Assembly: GCA_907165135.1 (NCBI GenBank) | Contig: OU015568.1 | Location: 10,238,501 to 10,302,500 of the forward strand | DNA: 64,000 bases | From: Oikopleura dioica | Lineage: Eukaryota; Chordata; Appendicularia; Copelata; Oikopleuridae | Direction: 5' to 3' | Part shown: one piece after another, positions 12,618 to 29,253 of the stretch | How positions within the stretch are numbered: the first letter of the stretch is position 1 | Layout: each line of letters opens with the position of its first letter | Notes under the pieces: model-generated | What the model was told of the DNA's origin: nothing | The model's database searches: none | What the model saw: the letters and a program-made list of their open reading frames with translations, nothing else | Translations under genes and position numbers: made by a program

Positions 12618-13067
12618 GTGACGATGTTAGGCCTTGCATCCGGAAAATTGTGTTCTACATTGACTGGATCAGATAAGGTGCATCATACTAAATCACCCAC
12701 ATCTGGCAAGTTTGATACCCCGCTGCGGTGCCACTTGATGATGCTCAAGCTAACGGGAGCTATAAAATCTCGCTTTTTGGACGTCATAGTAAGAAAAAAC
12801 CTAATTCCTTATCCAAAGATAAGAAATAATAGAACTTTTATTAAGAAAATCATGGAGAAAAACTCTATTCTTGGCAGCTTTCTTTCTGTCGATCATGTGA
12901 ACAAGCAAGGCAAAAAATCCTCGATCAGACGGAGAATGTCCCTCAAAGGAATAAAGAAGATCTTCAAGAAAAAGACTGGACCTCCAAAAGTGGAAATTCG
13001 ACGAGCATTTCGGCGCCGATCGTCCATGAGATCCATCGAGTTCTGGGAAGAATCCATCATAGCTTAA
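12618..13067 (+). CDS. Hypothetical small basic protein
   Basis: An open frame of 149 codons, but the reliable part may start at the ATG at 12852, giving about 71 residues, because GTAAG at 12789 followed by AAG near 12842 could delimit an intron. The C-terminal half is strongly basic, with repeated RRR and KKIFKKK clusters and SxRRRxS motifs resembling basophilic kinase sites. No domain recognised. It lies between two minus-strand genes; AATAAA follows near 13125. Confidence 0.4.
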   Translation: MTMLGLASGKLCSTLTGSDKVHHTKSPTSGKFDTPLRCHLMMLKLTGAIKSRFLDVIVRKNLIPYPKIRNNRTFIKKIMEKNSILGSFLSVDHVNKQGKKSSIRRRMSLKGIKKIFKKKTGPPKVEIRRAFRRRSSMRSIEFWEESIIA

Positions 13068-13147
13068 ATCTCTTCCATGTTTCGATAGATTTTCTAGAGC
13101 TATTTACAAGTTGACAGTAATTTTGAATAAAAACTTGATTCATTTCA

Positions 13148-13386
13148 ATGAGAGTTTTCCTTCTTTTCATTGCGGCTGTTCTGGCTGAAACCACCTCCAC
13201 CTCAGATGCTCCCAATGCGAATGAGATTCTCGTAAGTTTCTTCTTTTATAATTCTTACGAGTCAATATTTCCCAGGCGATGCAATTGAAGTTCGAATATG
13301 TCACACGATTCTGGGACCGCGTCTGGCAATGCCTCGCACCACTGATAATTTTGGCGCTTTTGAACTTCATCAAGAAGAGTCTTTAG
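13148..13386 (+). CDS. Small secreted or membrane peptide, 64 residues
   Basis: Two exons, 13148-13231 and 13276-13386, joined by a 44-nt GT-AG intron in phase 0. The product begins with a signal peptide (MRVFLLFIAAVLA) followed by a short Thr/Ser/Asn-rich stretch, then an aromatic amphipathic segment (FEYVTRFWDRVWQCL) running into a hydrophobic helix (APLIILALLNF) and a basic end (IKKSL). AATAAA lies at about 13419. No family recognised. It could be a small membrane protein or a secreted amphipathic peptide; each part is too short for the usual gene-size cutoff but the splice sites are clean. Confidence 0.6.
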
Positions 13387-13518
13387 ACAACCAAAAATGC
13401 ATATTTCTTTCTATCTAATAAATGATTTTTTTCATGGCTTTATTGTTTAGTAAAATTTATTTGCAGGGAACATGATATTTTTGAGCTGTACAGTTAGTTA
13501 CAATTAATTGTTTAAACT

Positions 13519-14580
13519 TTATAGTTTTGGGATGTAGCTGTGAGGATTTCCCTCTTGACTGACAACGACAGTTCCGCCGTTTTCTTGGCAAATTCCTTGC
13601 TTTTTGATTTTGTAAGTGAAGACGTTGTCTGCAGCTTCATCTCTATTGGTAAAATCTCAATGAGTATCTAATTAATTAGAAAGCAGACTTACCTTTCTTC
13701 GCAACAGTCGGTTCCTGCAGGATTGTATGGGATTCTATTCGGATAGATTCCGCAGCATTTATCTCTCGGGAGGGCGTCGTGCTTCATTCCGGTGTCGTCT
13801 TTGAGAGTAAGAGGGCAAACGTAATCTCCACCACCGTTGGCAGTTCGATACTCTTCATTGATGCAGTACGCTTTGCCGCCTTTGTCTTCAGAACCATTCT
13901 GAAAGTCATCATAAATATGGTTAATCGACTAAATATTCTTACGTCGCATTGATCCTGGTTAAACTTGATTGCCTCAGCGAAGGCAGCATCGCATCGGCAA
14001 GCATTCTCGCCGTCACTTTTTGCATTATCCGCGCATTCGATGACTCTGTTTCCTTCAGCATCAGTCTTGAACACGGCTTGGTAGGAGATTTCATGGTAAG
14101 TGCTTCCGTAGTCATTTTTAATGCAGTTGTAGCATCTGAAATGAATAAAGATGAAGGTTAAATAAATTTTCTTACTGGTATAAGCGTGTGCAAGCTCTAT
14201 CGTTCCAGTCGACATTTCCGGAACCAGCCGAGAAGGCTGTGATTTTATGAGCGCCGTTTCTCCAGCAGTAGCAGCCATAGTTTGTGTATTTTTTCTCAAT
14301 ATCTGCAAGTGTTGCTTCCATGTTTTGTGTTGATGGATCGACGTTGTCTGCTCCTTCCCCTTGCAAGTAAGCGATCATCGCTGCAATTGCTGAAAAATCC
14401 GATCTCTCGGACTGTCGACGATGTCGACCAGCAGCGATGTATTTGTCGACCCATTCGCCCGAAACGCTCCTCGTGATTTCTGGACCTTTGAATGATGCTG
14501 AAACACAGGCGAGAAGAGATAGGGAAATTTTCTAAAAATCTATGGTCAGTTTAAAGTATTTTTCAATTAATTCTTACCAT
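13519..14580 (-). CDS. Secreted phospholipase A2-like protein, catalytic site lost
   Basis: Five exons on the minus strand: 14580-14578 (the ATG alone), 14531-14176, 14135-13943, 13898-13693 and 13642-13519; 293 residues, all GT-AG. A signal peptide (KISLSLLACVSA) is followed by a propeptide ending in the furin-like RHRRQ, then a PLA2 signature NYGCYCWRNG. In active enzymes the calcium loop reads YGCYCGxGG and the catalytic helix CCxxHDxCY. Here the loop Gly is Trp and the helix reads DRACTRLYQCYNC, so both His and Asp are replaced. A Cys-rich C-terminal extension follows. Extracellular, non-enzymatic role likely. It is a PLA2 relative by fold signature, not a functional enzyme as read. Confidence 0.75.
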
Positions 14581-15097
14581 CTTTTAGTTTCTTCTCAGTT
14601 AAACTTTTCGAGTTATCTTGGTTTCACGCTCCAACATCGCGCTTATAAACTGGGATGCGCTACATGTGTCGCCCGGAATTGCGCCACCGTACTCGACTGA
14701 TAAGATAAAGGAAAACGTGCAAGGGTGCTGATATCACTATATTATAGAATTAAGGGGAAAGGATTAGAGTAAGATTAAAGTTCGACGGTTTAGACAACAA
14801 ACTTTCACAACGAGTTTTTAAAATACAGTTACCTCCGACAGTTACGCCCTTGTACTAGTGTTACAAGAGTCTTGTTTTTGAAACTGTCGAAGCTTCTTTT
14901 CCTTGGGTGTTTTGAGGAGTTCCCTCTCGTACGAGTAGTTTATCTATTTACGAAGTGATCTTAAATGTCAAATCAGAAGAAATCTCTATTTGAAACTTTT
15001 ATATTCTATTTGCTTTGGTAACAAGTAAGCTCTTCTGCTTGGAATTTAAAGGACACGTGCGAAACATTCTGACAAAAAAAAAGAGAACTTTTTCAAT
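14581..15097. promoter_or_regulatory. Bidirectional intergenic region
   Basis: About 500 bp between the divergently transcribed PLA2-like gene and the PF10142 gene. Nothing coding was seen. TTTCTTCTCAG near 14600 (read on either strand) is pyrimidine-rich but no clear core promoter could be assigned. Confidence 0.3.
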
Positions 15098-17907
15098 ATG
15101 GGTAGTCGGCTGCGGCTGATATGGGATATTTTCATCGCAGCAGCGATTGTTGGAATTACTTCTTATATCATCTACGATGCTATTGCAGATAATGAAGAGA
15201 AAACTACGACAACGGCAATGCCTACAACAACGACTCTTTCAGATAGTGACTATGCAGATTCAATAAAAGTCTGCACAAATCCGCATGAAAAACTGGAGCA
15301 TCCAGAGAAATATCCCGAAAGTCCGCTGGATGAATACGTTTGGAGAGATGGTTAGATTTTTCAAAAATTTCTACTGAATTTATGTTTTAAGACGGAGCGT
15401 TCAATTTTGAGGTCATGTCAAATGAGGTTGTTTCCACCGCGAACGGTGACATGCAGGTCATAAAAGCCAATTTTACATCTCAACTTTGGCTTCCTGATGA
15501 AGACTGGCATCTAGAAGCTACTGGGAATAAGTATTGGATCCACTGGCTTACAATTTTTGTCCCACTTCCTGATCATAAGTATTATGATGAGCGACTTGTC
15601 AACACAGCTGCTTTACTCGTCGAAGGTGGGAGCAATAAAAAGGGAGAAACAGGTCCACCAGACGGCACCACCCTCGGGACATTTCTAGGCAAGCGATTCG
15701 GTAGGTCACTGAAGCAGTACTAAACTATTAAACTTTTCTTCATAGCGTCGTTTTCTGGAGCTGTCAGCATATCTTTGGAGCAAATACCAAATGGGCGTAT
15801 GCGTTTCAAGGACTGGAATAACGGCAATTCTGGTCTGGGTGGGGACGATCTAATTGGGTACACATGGAGACGATTTTTGGAGACAGGCGGAACTGAGCAC
15901 GAGAGGCTTCTTTTGATGCCGATGGCCAAGGCCGCTGTCCTGGCCTTCAACGCCACTTCAGACATTCTCCAACAAGAGCAATGCGGTCGAATTGGATCAA
16001 AACATCCTTGCAGAAAAGCTCCACTCGAAAAGTACATGCCATGGGGCTACTCAAAGCGAGGATGGACGGCGTGGCTCACTGCTGCTGTAGATTACAAGCG
16101 TGTCGCTGCGGTCAATCCTATCGTGTTGAGCTTTCTGAATATGATTCCCAATTTTCATCATTACTGGCGTGCATTCGGCGGCTGGAGCTTCGCCATGGCT
16201 CCATATTATAAGCAAAATATTACGAAAACGTTGGACGACCCGCTTAACATTGAAGCGGCAAAGATTCTCGACCCATACACGTTTAAGGGGGTGGTGGTCG
16301 AGAATTAAGATTTTTTAAACCATGATTGAGAAAAAACCGAAAGGGACAAGAAAATTTATATTTTCTAGGGTTAAAGATCAACGTTGAAAGAATGTGGGCG
16401 CGTGGAGAAAAAAAAAATTTTTTTTTTGAAAAAGCTGATAAAAATTTTATGAAAGTGGACCCTACTTCAATCCAAGATTACGGGCAAAATAACTTTTTTT
16501 TCAAAGATCAAACCTCATATGATGATAGAATAGACCCTTACGGATGTGGGCGCGTGGAGATTATTTAGTGTATCGCTGTAGAAAAAAAGTTCGTAATTGA
16601 ATCGAAAATGCTGGGAGCCTGAAAAATCGTCATTTTCATTCATTTTAAAATGAAATTTTCGAAAACATAACAGTAATCGTATTTTTTTTAGATTTTTATA
16701 ATTAAAATATGATCCAGAAATATAATCTTGCAGGAAAAAATCAATTTTTAAGTGGTTTTAGTGCGAAAAACGCGTTTTAGAATTTCCGAAAATGGCATTT
16801 TCATAGCATAAAATCGTAAATTTTCTTAAATAAAGTTGGTTTAATAAAAAAAAGCTAGAGACCAAAAATACTCCTTTTTTATCAAGGAATCTGAAAATAA
16901 TAATAGAATTTTAAAAAGTCGAAAAAAATTTTCTCGACCACCACCCCCTTAAAGACAGGCTTATCATGCCTAAGCTTGTAATCTCAGCCGCGGGAGACGA
17001 GTTTTTTATGGCTGACGATACCCACTATTGGCTCAAAGATATGAAAGGGCCAACATACTTTCGACTTCTTCCAAACGCGGAACACGCAACTGTCCTTCAC
17101 AGAAGAAATACAAAAGTTATGTATTTTACGATGCGTCAATTCTACCTGTCGTCAATGCTTGATCTGCCGATGCCAGGTGCGTAAACATCAACAAATAGCT
17201 AAAATGTCTTCGCACTATTAGACTACTGCACAACTCGCTACACACGAAATGATGGAAGGCGTGGTTTGCGAATCCAGACAAATGATGTTCTACGAGGCCT
17301 GGATGCGTTTATTGTCGACTCTCGGGATAAAAGTAGATTTAAAATCTTGACTTCGACTCTAGCTAAAATTTAGAACGCCGAGATTACCGTTTCATCCAGG
17401 TCAGAGAGGGAAGTTTCAAACCATTTGAACTTGAGCAAGACTTTCCCGGTTTCGAGGGTGTCTTTGACAATTACGACTATGAAGGTGGCAAGCAAATAAC
17501 CCTGAAGAATACAAGCCACTATCAATTCGACAGAGACATTGCGGACCAAGAAGAATTCCTGGAATACTCCCTTACCATCAAGGTTATATGAGCTTCATTT
17601 TTCAAACTAAAACCAATTAGGCGAATGTATGGCAACACTATACGCCTCACCAGATTGAAAACTCCGACTACGAATACGACTATTTTATCGAAATGGATCC
17701 TGGAGAGCTTGGCTACAGAGCTTTCCTTTTGAATGCTCAGTTTCAGGTATGCACTTTCCTGATGATACCTTGGTTAATTTGTTTGTTTAGGGTTCTTTCG
17801 ATGCTTATGGATGGTGGGAAACGACTTCCGAAGTCCAGTTCGCTGACATCGACCACGATCCCTTCGAAGACTGCGAAGGAATAAATTGCTACGGAACTCT
17901 TGTGTAA
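15098..17907 (+). CDS. PhoPQ-activated pathogenicity-related family protein (PF10142), interrupted by an insertion
   Basis: Exons 15098-15350, 15392-15700, 15746-16286 plus 16953-17176 (one exon split by an element), 17222-17332, 17374-17582, 17621-17746 and 17791-17907. Without the insertion the frame is intact and gives 629 residues. A single N-terminal membrane helix (about residues 8-28, IFIAAAIVGITSYIIYDA) and a Thr-rich stalk predict a type II membrane or secreted protein. Family hallmarks: LDEYVWRDDGAFNFEV, YWIHWLTIFVP, RGWTAWLTAA (the lipase-like GxT/S nucleophile region of this alpha/beta-hydrolase-like family), DPYTF and VISAAGDEFF. The family is best known from bacteria and Dictyostelium. 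As sequenced, translation stops eight codons into the insertion. Confidence 0.85.
16287..16948. mobile_element. TTAA-flanked (piggyBac-type) MITE in a coding exon
   Basis: A 662-bp element is bounded by TTAA at 16283-16286 and 16949-16952. Its terminal inverted repeats are GGGGGTGGTGGTCGAGAA at the left and the reverse complement at the right. TTAA target duplication is characteristic of piggyBac-like transposition. The interior is AT-rich, contains two copies of ATGTGGGCGCGTGGAGA (about 16393 and 16545), and has no transposase frame, so it is non-autonomous. Removing the element and one TTAA restores the host codons across the junction exactly. Confidence 0.85.
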
Positions 17908-18246
17908 TAAACTTTTATACGAGTCATTTTCGGTTCTCTGGAGATAGGATCGTTTGAGGTTATTACGTTATCAAAATTAAAGACAGAGAAAATTGATGAT
18001 TTTGTTATTTATTAAAAATATCAGTGGGAATATAAGCATTGTCTGGAACTCTGAGACATGTGGGAAGGCAGTTAAATGGAATAAAAATACAGTAAAGGCA
18101 GTTGATGAACGAATGTTTTTTTTCGAACGGAGTTATTTTGGGCTAAGAGGCAATTTTGCGTGTGGCAGTTGAATTCCAACCTAAATTTTTCGTAAAATAT
18201 GGAAAAAGAGTTTTTCTGACCTAATTTTTGGAGCGCCAGAAAAATG

Positions 18247-23019
<4,773 letters not shown>

Positions 23020-23349
23020 CTTATTTCTCTTTCGGCCTTTTTCCTCGTTTTTCCTTAAAAATCAGTTTTTCGCCGAGGAGAAGAATTTGGCTTTCGAAAG
23101 TAGCGTGGGAAAGTTTCCACCCCGCGGGAAAAATGCTCGACCAATCAGAGCGCGCGCCTAACTGAGGACCTCAATCTAGAAGAAATCAGGGAAGAATGAA
23201 AATTTTATTGAAAACACTAAGATTCAGGAAATACACGGATTTAGCGATATTTTCTCTTCTCATACTTTTCAATTGCTATTCTTTTGTTATGCAGACAATC
23301 TGACACGATTCTTTCGAGCTCAGGAGACAATTTATTTCAATGTTTTCGA

Positions 23350-24010
23350 CTATCTGTCAATACAAGTAGCAATGACATAAGAAGGGCCAACATAAGAATA
23401 TGCTCCTCCCCAGCCGCTCCAGTACTGGTAAGCCGGTGCCGATACAATCAGATTCCACGAACCAGCGCCATAGCAAAATCGAGCTCCTCCATGATCATTG
23501 ATGTAGTTATTCGCGCACCCGTTGAAATCATATCCACTCAGACCTGCACAGGCTTGTCCAGCTTCTGCGCTCACGGAATTCAAAATGCTCTGATTGACGT
23601 TTACGTAGGTCAATTCTCCGCACATGATCGTCCCATAGTAGGGTTCAACTATTCCCCACCAGGTTCGAGCTAAAATTTTCCATCTCGAGTAAAATGATCA
23701 ATTTTGGCGTCACCTTGAACAGTCTCCCAGTCAGATGTAAAAGCGCAAGTTACAGGCAAATTATAGCGATTTGAAAATGAACTTCTTATATTTTCAACGC
23801 ACGTTTCGTGGTAGATGTTGTACTGCTTGCATCTGAACAAAAGTTGGCAAGGCTAATCTTTGAAAGATCAAAAAAGCGCTTGAAGTTGGAGTTTGGTTGA
23901 GTTACTTTCGAAGAAAACAGACATTACCGTTGAATTTCTTGTCGAATGAGGGAAGTTGCCGTTGAGTCGTCAATTGCAAAAATACATTGAATAAGAAATA
24001 AAGCTCTCAT
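23350..24010 (-). CDS. Hypothetical secreted Cys/Trp/Tyr-rich protein
   Basis: Three exons on the minus strand: 24010-23928, 23832-23714 and 23669-23350; 173 residues with canonical introns of 95 and 44 nt. A short signal peptide (MRALFLIQCIFA) is followed by a compact domain with about ten cysteines and an aromatic C-terminal half (YQYWSGWGGAYSYVG). No family recognised. It is tail-to-head with SMC3 in the same orientation region but has its own ATG and splice pattern. Predicted extracellular. Confidence 0.65.
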
Positions 24011-24997
24011 GATCAATAAAATTTCACTCATTCAACTCAGAAGGCCGACAAACATGTGTCTTTATTCTCAACCGATACAAGACTGTCTACTTTCTCATCG
24101 CCAAAAATTGAATTTGACAAGCAAGAAAACTTAGTCGCCGGATCCCCCCCACATTTACCGAAGTTCGACCCCTATCTACTTTTTACTGGCCTTACGTGTG
24201 GGGCTGGTTAGGGGCTCAGATTGAACTTCTTTTTTTGACGAACAAATACATGCTTGATAAGCCCCCATTCATAAGATTCACTATTAGTGAATTAAATGCA
24301 TCCGACTTTTATAGTTCAAATATCGCTAGACACGATCATTTCCGCTCCACATGCCTCGAATTTTCTCCTTCTTTCTATCTTGCTAGTCTTCTTTACTCTT
24401 ATTTTCTTTGAACAAGCAAGAAATAATAATCGCCGCGAAATTTGTTAATTGCCCCATTTACTTTTTGCGGTCCGTGCTCTCTGGAAAATTTCAAGTCCAT
24501 GGCCAGCGAAAAATCATTGAAATGACACGACTTTGCCTTTCGATAATTATATATTAGAATTTATTTACTTTTTTTTTATATAGATACAAGTTAAATGCTG
24601 CCGACAATTTGTATCAAAACGTAGTATTTCGATGAAGTGAAAGAGTTGAATATACAGTAGTGTTAGGTTAGTTCAATGAGATACAGTATAATATATAATA
24701 TTCATTTGATAGTATTTTTTTCGGTTTGGGTTTGGTGAACGAAAAACGTTCTATTGCACTAGCCCGACCTTGTCTTCGTGAAAAAATAATCATAATAGAA
24801 TTGCAACAAGAGAAAAAGAATTATCCTAAATAAAAAATAACAGATTCGAAACAAATCAAAAATATGAAATTATGAAGTATTGATGAGAATGGAAAAAGTC
24901 CTTAGAAATAATAATAGTGAATACAGTAGAATAAGATTTGAAATTTGAAATAATAAAAGAGAGAAAAATCGACACTTATGTTTTTTGAAGCTTGCTT
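24011..24997. other. Intergenic AT-rich region
   Basis: About 1 kb between the small secreted gene and the 3' end of the UGM-like gene. It contains AT-rich simple sequence (24540-24960) with AATAAA-like signals, and no supported exon. Confidence 0.4.
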
Positions 24998-27900
24998 TCA
25001 ATCAGTAGCTTCTTCTGTAACGTTTGATACTGTGTCATCATCCCTTTCGCTATCCGGCCTGGTGACGAGCACTGCCGATTCTGACTCACTGGCGGCGATT
25101 TCGGACACACTGTCGGATTTAATGCCCATTTGGATATCCTTAATCACTTGTGTTTAGTATGTGCTAATGAACACTAGAAACCGAAGATTCTCATTTCGGA
25201 TCGATTTAAGGTTAAGGATACCGAAGATTTTATGCGTCCAAGTGAGGCTTGTTCGCCGTCATTTTGCGGCTAATTCTTAGGTTTCGAGAGACTAAGTTTA
25301 AATTCGGCAATTGTTCCAGTTTCACTTTTATGCTTTTATGAATAATTAATTTCAAATCGAATTTTACTAGACTAATAAAACGACGAGTCTCTATGACCTT
25401 ATAATTTTACCAACTTCATTAGTTTGGGATTATTATTTTGAATAATTTATTTGAATAAACTGTATCACGTGTTACCTCGCTATCTGTGTCTGGCGGCTCA
25501 ATAGGATCAATTGGCGGTTCTGGATCAGGTTTTTGCTTGAGTTCCTGTTTGAGAAGCTCAACATCATGAATTGGGTATTCATTCATTTGTCCGACTTTGT
25601 TGACTTCGCTAGGGTTCATCGCTGTTCTTTCAGGCGTTCCGAACTCGATGTTGTCAACTGCTTCTACTCCCTAGATAAACCATCGTTAATTGATTGTTTT
25701 ATTATCGGCATCTACCTGGATGAAACAGTGGTCAGCGTTTCCGACTTCGTATTTAAAGGCGCCAAAACGGCCTCTACTCCAGACATTATGCGACTTCAAC
25801 CACTCCAACTGTTCATTAACAATCTCGTCGCGGTCGATCGTCGGCACCGGGAAGCCGTGCGTCATCTGAATACAACTGTTGCTCATTTTAAAGACGCTTT
25901 TCTAAGGATAATGTGATTCTCTATCGACTTCTTAATTAATCCTGGTTCTTTTTTACTCTGTCCCTTTTCGTAATGGAAATACAAAGATTGATGATAATAT
26001 TTACTTCGAAAAGTGCTCCAGTTATCTCCTTGAGACTCTTACCTGCGTGACATGCATGGACACGATTTCATCATCTGGTTTGAGAAGACCGACACCGAGA
26101 CAATCGATGATCACCTTAATCAAATTATTACCAGAAAAATCAGTTTCCCTTCGGAAAAGAAGGAGAGAGCGCCCCATCTGACCCCAGATTCTCGCGAACT
26201 GGAAGCAAGGCATAAACAAAAGCGCATTTTTTGGATTATTGGCTTTTTTCTGCTGATCCGACAGTTTCTCTAACGATTTCAGTCACAGTAAAAGCTCACC
26301 TGTTCAACCAAAGTTGCATTAGAGACTTCTTTTAGTGGGCCTTCAGAGATCTCAAGCATCAAGCTCCAATATGGACCGGGCTTGTAGCTTTCATCGTCTC
26401 TGCTTTGAATTTCTTGGTCCGCTCGGCGAAGGGTGATCAGCTCGGTTGTCTAGGATGTGCGTTAGTTGGAAAAGGAATAAGTAAGTTCAAGTGGCTCTCT
26501 AGGAAGCATGGGAATGTTGTTTTTATTAGGTTCACACGAAGTTAAAGAAAATACGAAAGCATATGGACATTTATAATATAATCTTAAAATAAAGTACGTA
26601 GAATAAATGACTCTGAAATCAGATTGCTGAGCTTGAAGAATCAGCTTTCAGCGGCTGGTCTCAAGATTTTACCACGTCATTGAGCGCAATTTGAAAAGTT
26701 TTAAGGGAATGTTCGACTTGAAAGTTAGTCACGCTCGCTAATTCAACAAGCATTTCATGTTTTTTGGTGATGTGGATATTTCTATTTCCAGAAAATTAGC
26801 TCAGGCGGAAGTCATTATAAAATAATTTAGGAAATGATAATCGATCCAATTGCCAACGAAAGTTCATGGAAGCTGAATTACTTCCTTATCTTAAACCCAG
26901 CGTTGATATTATGAAATGAAGTCCATATTATGGATCATTGTTTGAGGTTAATTTCATCGATGATAATGACCCTCGTGGCTCTTGAGATTTGACTCACCTT
27001 CTCGGGAACAGAATCAGCATCAACATTGCTGAAGACGCAGGCTTTGTGGAAGATTGTTCCCACTTCTGGGTAGTAGATAGCTCCGTTTTTGCCGAATAGA
27101 TCTTCTGGTGTTCCTCGCAAGCCCAGACAGACCAGGTGGAGAGAACTGTGAAGGAGTCGATCAGCGGCGTCTGATCGACCGGTCAGATCGAGAAGGGTAG
27201 AAAGAGGCATCGTTGAGATAAGATTCTGAAGTAAAAAGTCAATTTCGAAATATGAAATCGAAATTACGTCAGGAAGAAGAAACCAAGGAACTGGGACTGA
27301 TCACGCTCGATAATAAGCCGAGGGTTTAATTTCCATAATGCTAATCACCGTCTAATTTTGTTCAAAAATCTTGGCAATTGTGAATTAATTATTTTACGGG
27401 CGTTTTTCTAAGTAACCACCGAAGTTCCGCTTTCGTTTCCTAATTTATCACTTTGGATCGTTAGGCAAATTTTGCGTGTTTTTCTCGGAAATAATTTTTT
27501 AAACAAAGATCCCTTCAGACGGATCTGTCTTACCTTGTATCGAATTTCAATATCATCTCGAGTTTTGGCGACTTTTTCTTCAAGGTCAATTTGAACGACT
27601 TCAGCTCGGAATTTCACGTTGTTCCTTGGAAGCTTTTTCGCGAGCATTCTCCAAACTCCGCCAAGACCATTTCGTTTTGGGTACTTTATTTATTTATTTT
27701 TAGGTTTCAAAATATGAGTTCTACCTTGAAGCTGCTGGAATGGCCCCATAAGTCATCCTTCTGCTCCCCATCCAAAGTTCTTACAAGATCACGTTTCAAA
27801 TCTGTGGGAGGAATTTTACTATGCACCCAACTATGCGCAAGCTTCGTTGTCGGATGCGCCCATGTCTTGAACATCATTGGGCGGAAAAAGAGATTCGTAA

Positions 27901-28821
27901 GGGTCTCTCCCCATTGCTCCAAAAGCCAATCATCAAGGTTATTCGGGGGGTTTTCGTTTGGCACATTTTTTGCCAAAATCTGCGCCTTCACCAAATCGGC
28001 GAGGCAATCGGCTTGTTCCTTTGCTGGTAAACCGGCGAGGTTGGATTGGATCGGGAACTTGACGAAGTGGCTCCGCAAGCTTACCCAGTTGGTTCTGACC
28101 TTCTCGATGAATTCAATGAATTCGCGGTTTTTGATCAGCTTCCCTTCTGCATCATATTTCGGCCCAAGCTCAGCCAAGACGTGTTCTATGAAATCATATC
28201 TTCTCGGCAGCACTGTATACCCATGATCGAATCTGAAGCCTTCTGGCGTCCGGAAAGAGCCCGCAAGTCCGCCTGGCTGTTTGTCAGCATCAACAAGAAC
28301 CCAGTCGTCCTTCTCCAATTGAGATAACCTAAAAACCAAAGTTAAGGAGTCCAATATGTTCAATTAACTGGAGCCATTAAATATTCAAAAAGGAGGAAGA
28401 AAATAGTCGAAGAGTCGCTACTAAGTGGTAATACAGTACTTGACTGCATATTTATTCGACTTTCGCAAGGCTTGGTCAATGCGACTGTCATTTTTTCATT
28501 TTAAGTTATTTAAATTCTAGTTTTAACATCTTGTTAATACAAAAACACCGTCTCTCTGGAAGTTAACTCTAAAACAAAGTCAACTCAAACTCATGTCGAA
28601 TTTAAACTACGGTCGACTTTTGATTTTTTTCCGAACAAATATTCTCCAAAAAGAAACCTGTACAAAAATATTCAATAAGCCAATCCAATAAAAATGGTCT
28701 GAAGTAAATCTTCAAAACCATGTTTGAAATACCTATAAGCAGCACCTAGTCCCGTTGGGCCGCCACCAATAATCAACGTTTCAACATCAAAGCTCGAGCC
28801 GGGCCCTATCGTATTGCCCAT
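24998..28821 (-). CDS. UDP-galactopyranose mutase-like flavoprotein
   Basis: Nine exons on the minus strand: 28821-28733, 28328-27725, 27683-27534, 27225-26998, 26449-26300, 26114-26043, 25901-25716, 25670-25476 and 25138-24998; 604 residues. FAD-binding Rossmann motif LIIGGGPTGLGAAYR at the N-terminus, then DADKQPGGLAGSF. The C-terminal catalytic region VWSRGRFGAFKYEVGNADH and GVEAVDNIEFGTPE is very close to eukaryotic UGMs, which interconvert UDP-Galp and UDP-Galf. However, the histidine loop usually reading GGHVIFSH is HGYTVLPR, and two substrate-binding arginines appear as Lys (HSKIPP and FHKACVF). A 100-residue acidic, Pro/Ser-rich C-terminal tail is extra. Activity is therefore uncertain. 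Confidence 0.82.
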
Positions 28822-29253
28822 GCTTCCCCAGGGTCAAGTTCTCTGTGCCCAAATTTTATGAAAATTTATCCAAAATTTGATAAGGAAAAGGGTTGAACTT
28901 TATTTTTAATTTATCCGCTGTGGGGAACTCGAGCGGCTTGCTGCAGGGGTCGGCCAATATTCCCCCCGGCCCGGGCGGATCATCTCCACCAACAAGCTCA
29001 AAAAAATTTTTTTCAGTAAGATTTATATTTATGATGATTATAATTCTACAATTAAAATTTAACGTCCGTATAATTAACTAAAAAGATCGATACCGAATTA
29101 ATCTGCTTAGAATCTACCAAAATAGAGCAGCAATCGATCACTCCATGTCTTCATGAAAGAGTGAATTTAGAACAATCTGTCTGAGAATTTGCCGTAGTCC
29201 TAATGAAAAAGCAGCGCTCGACTGTTATCTTTATTAGTCTTTCTTAGTAGATA

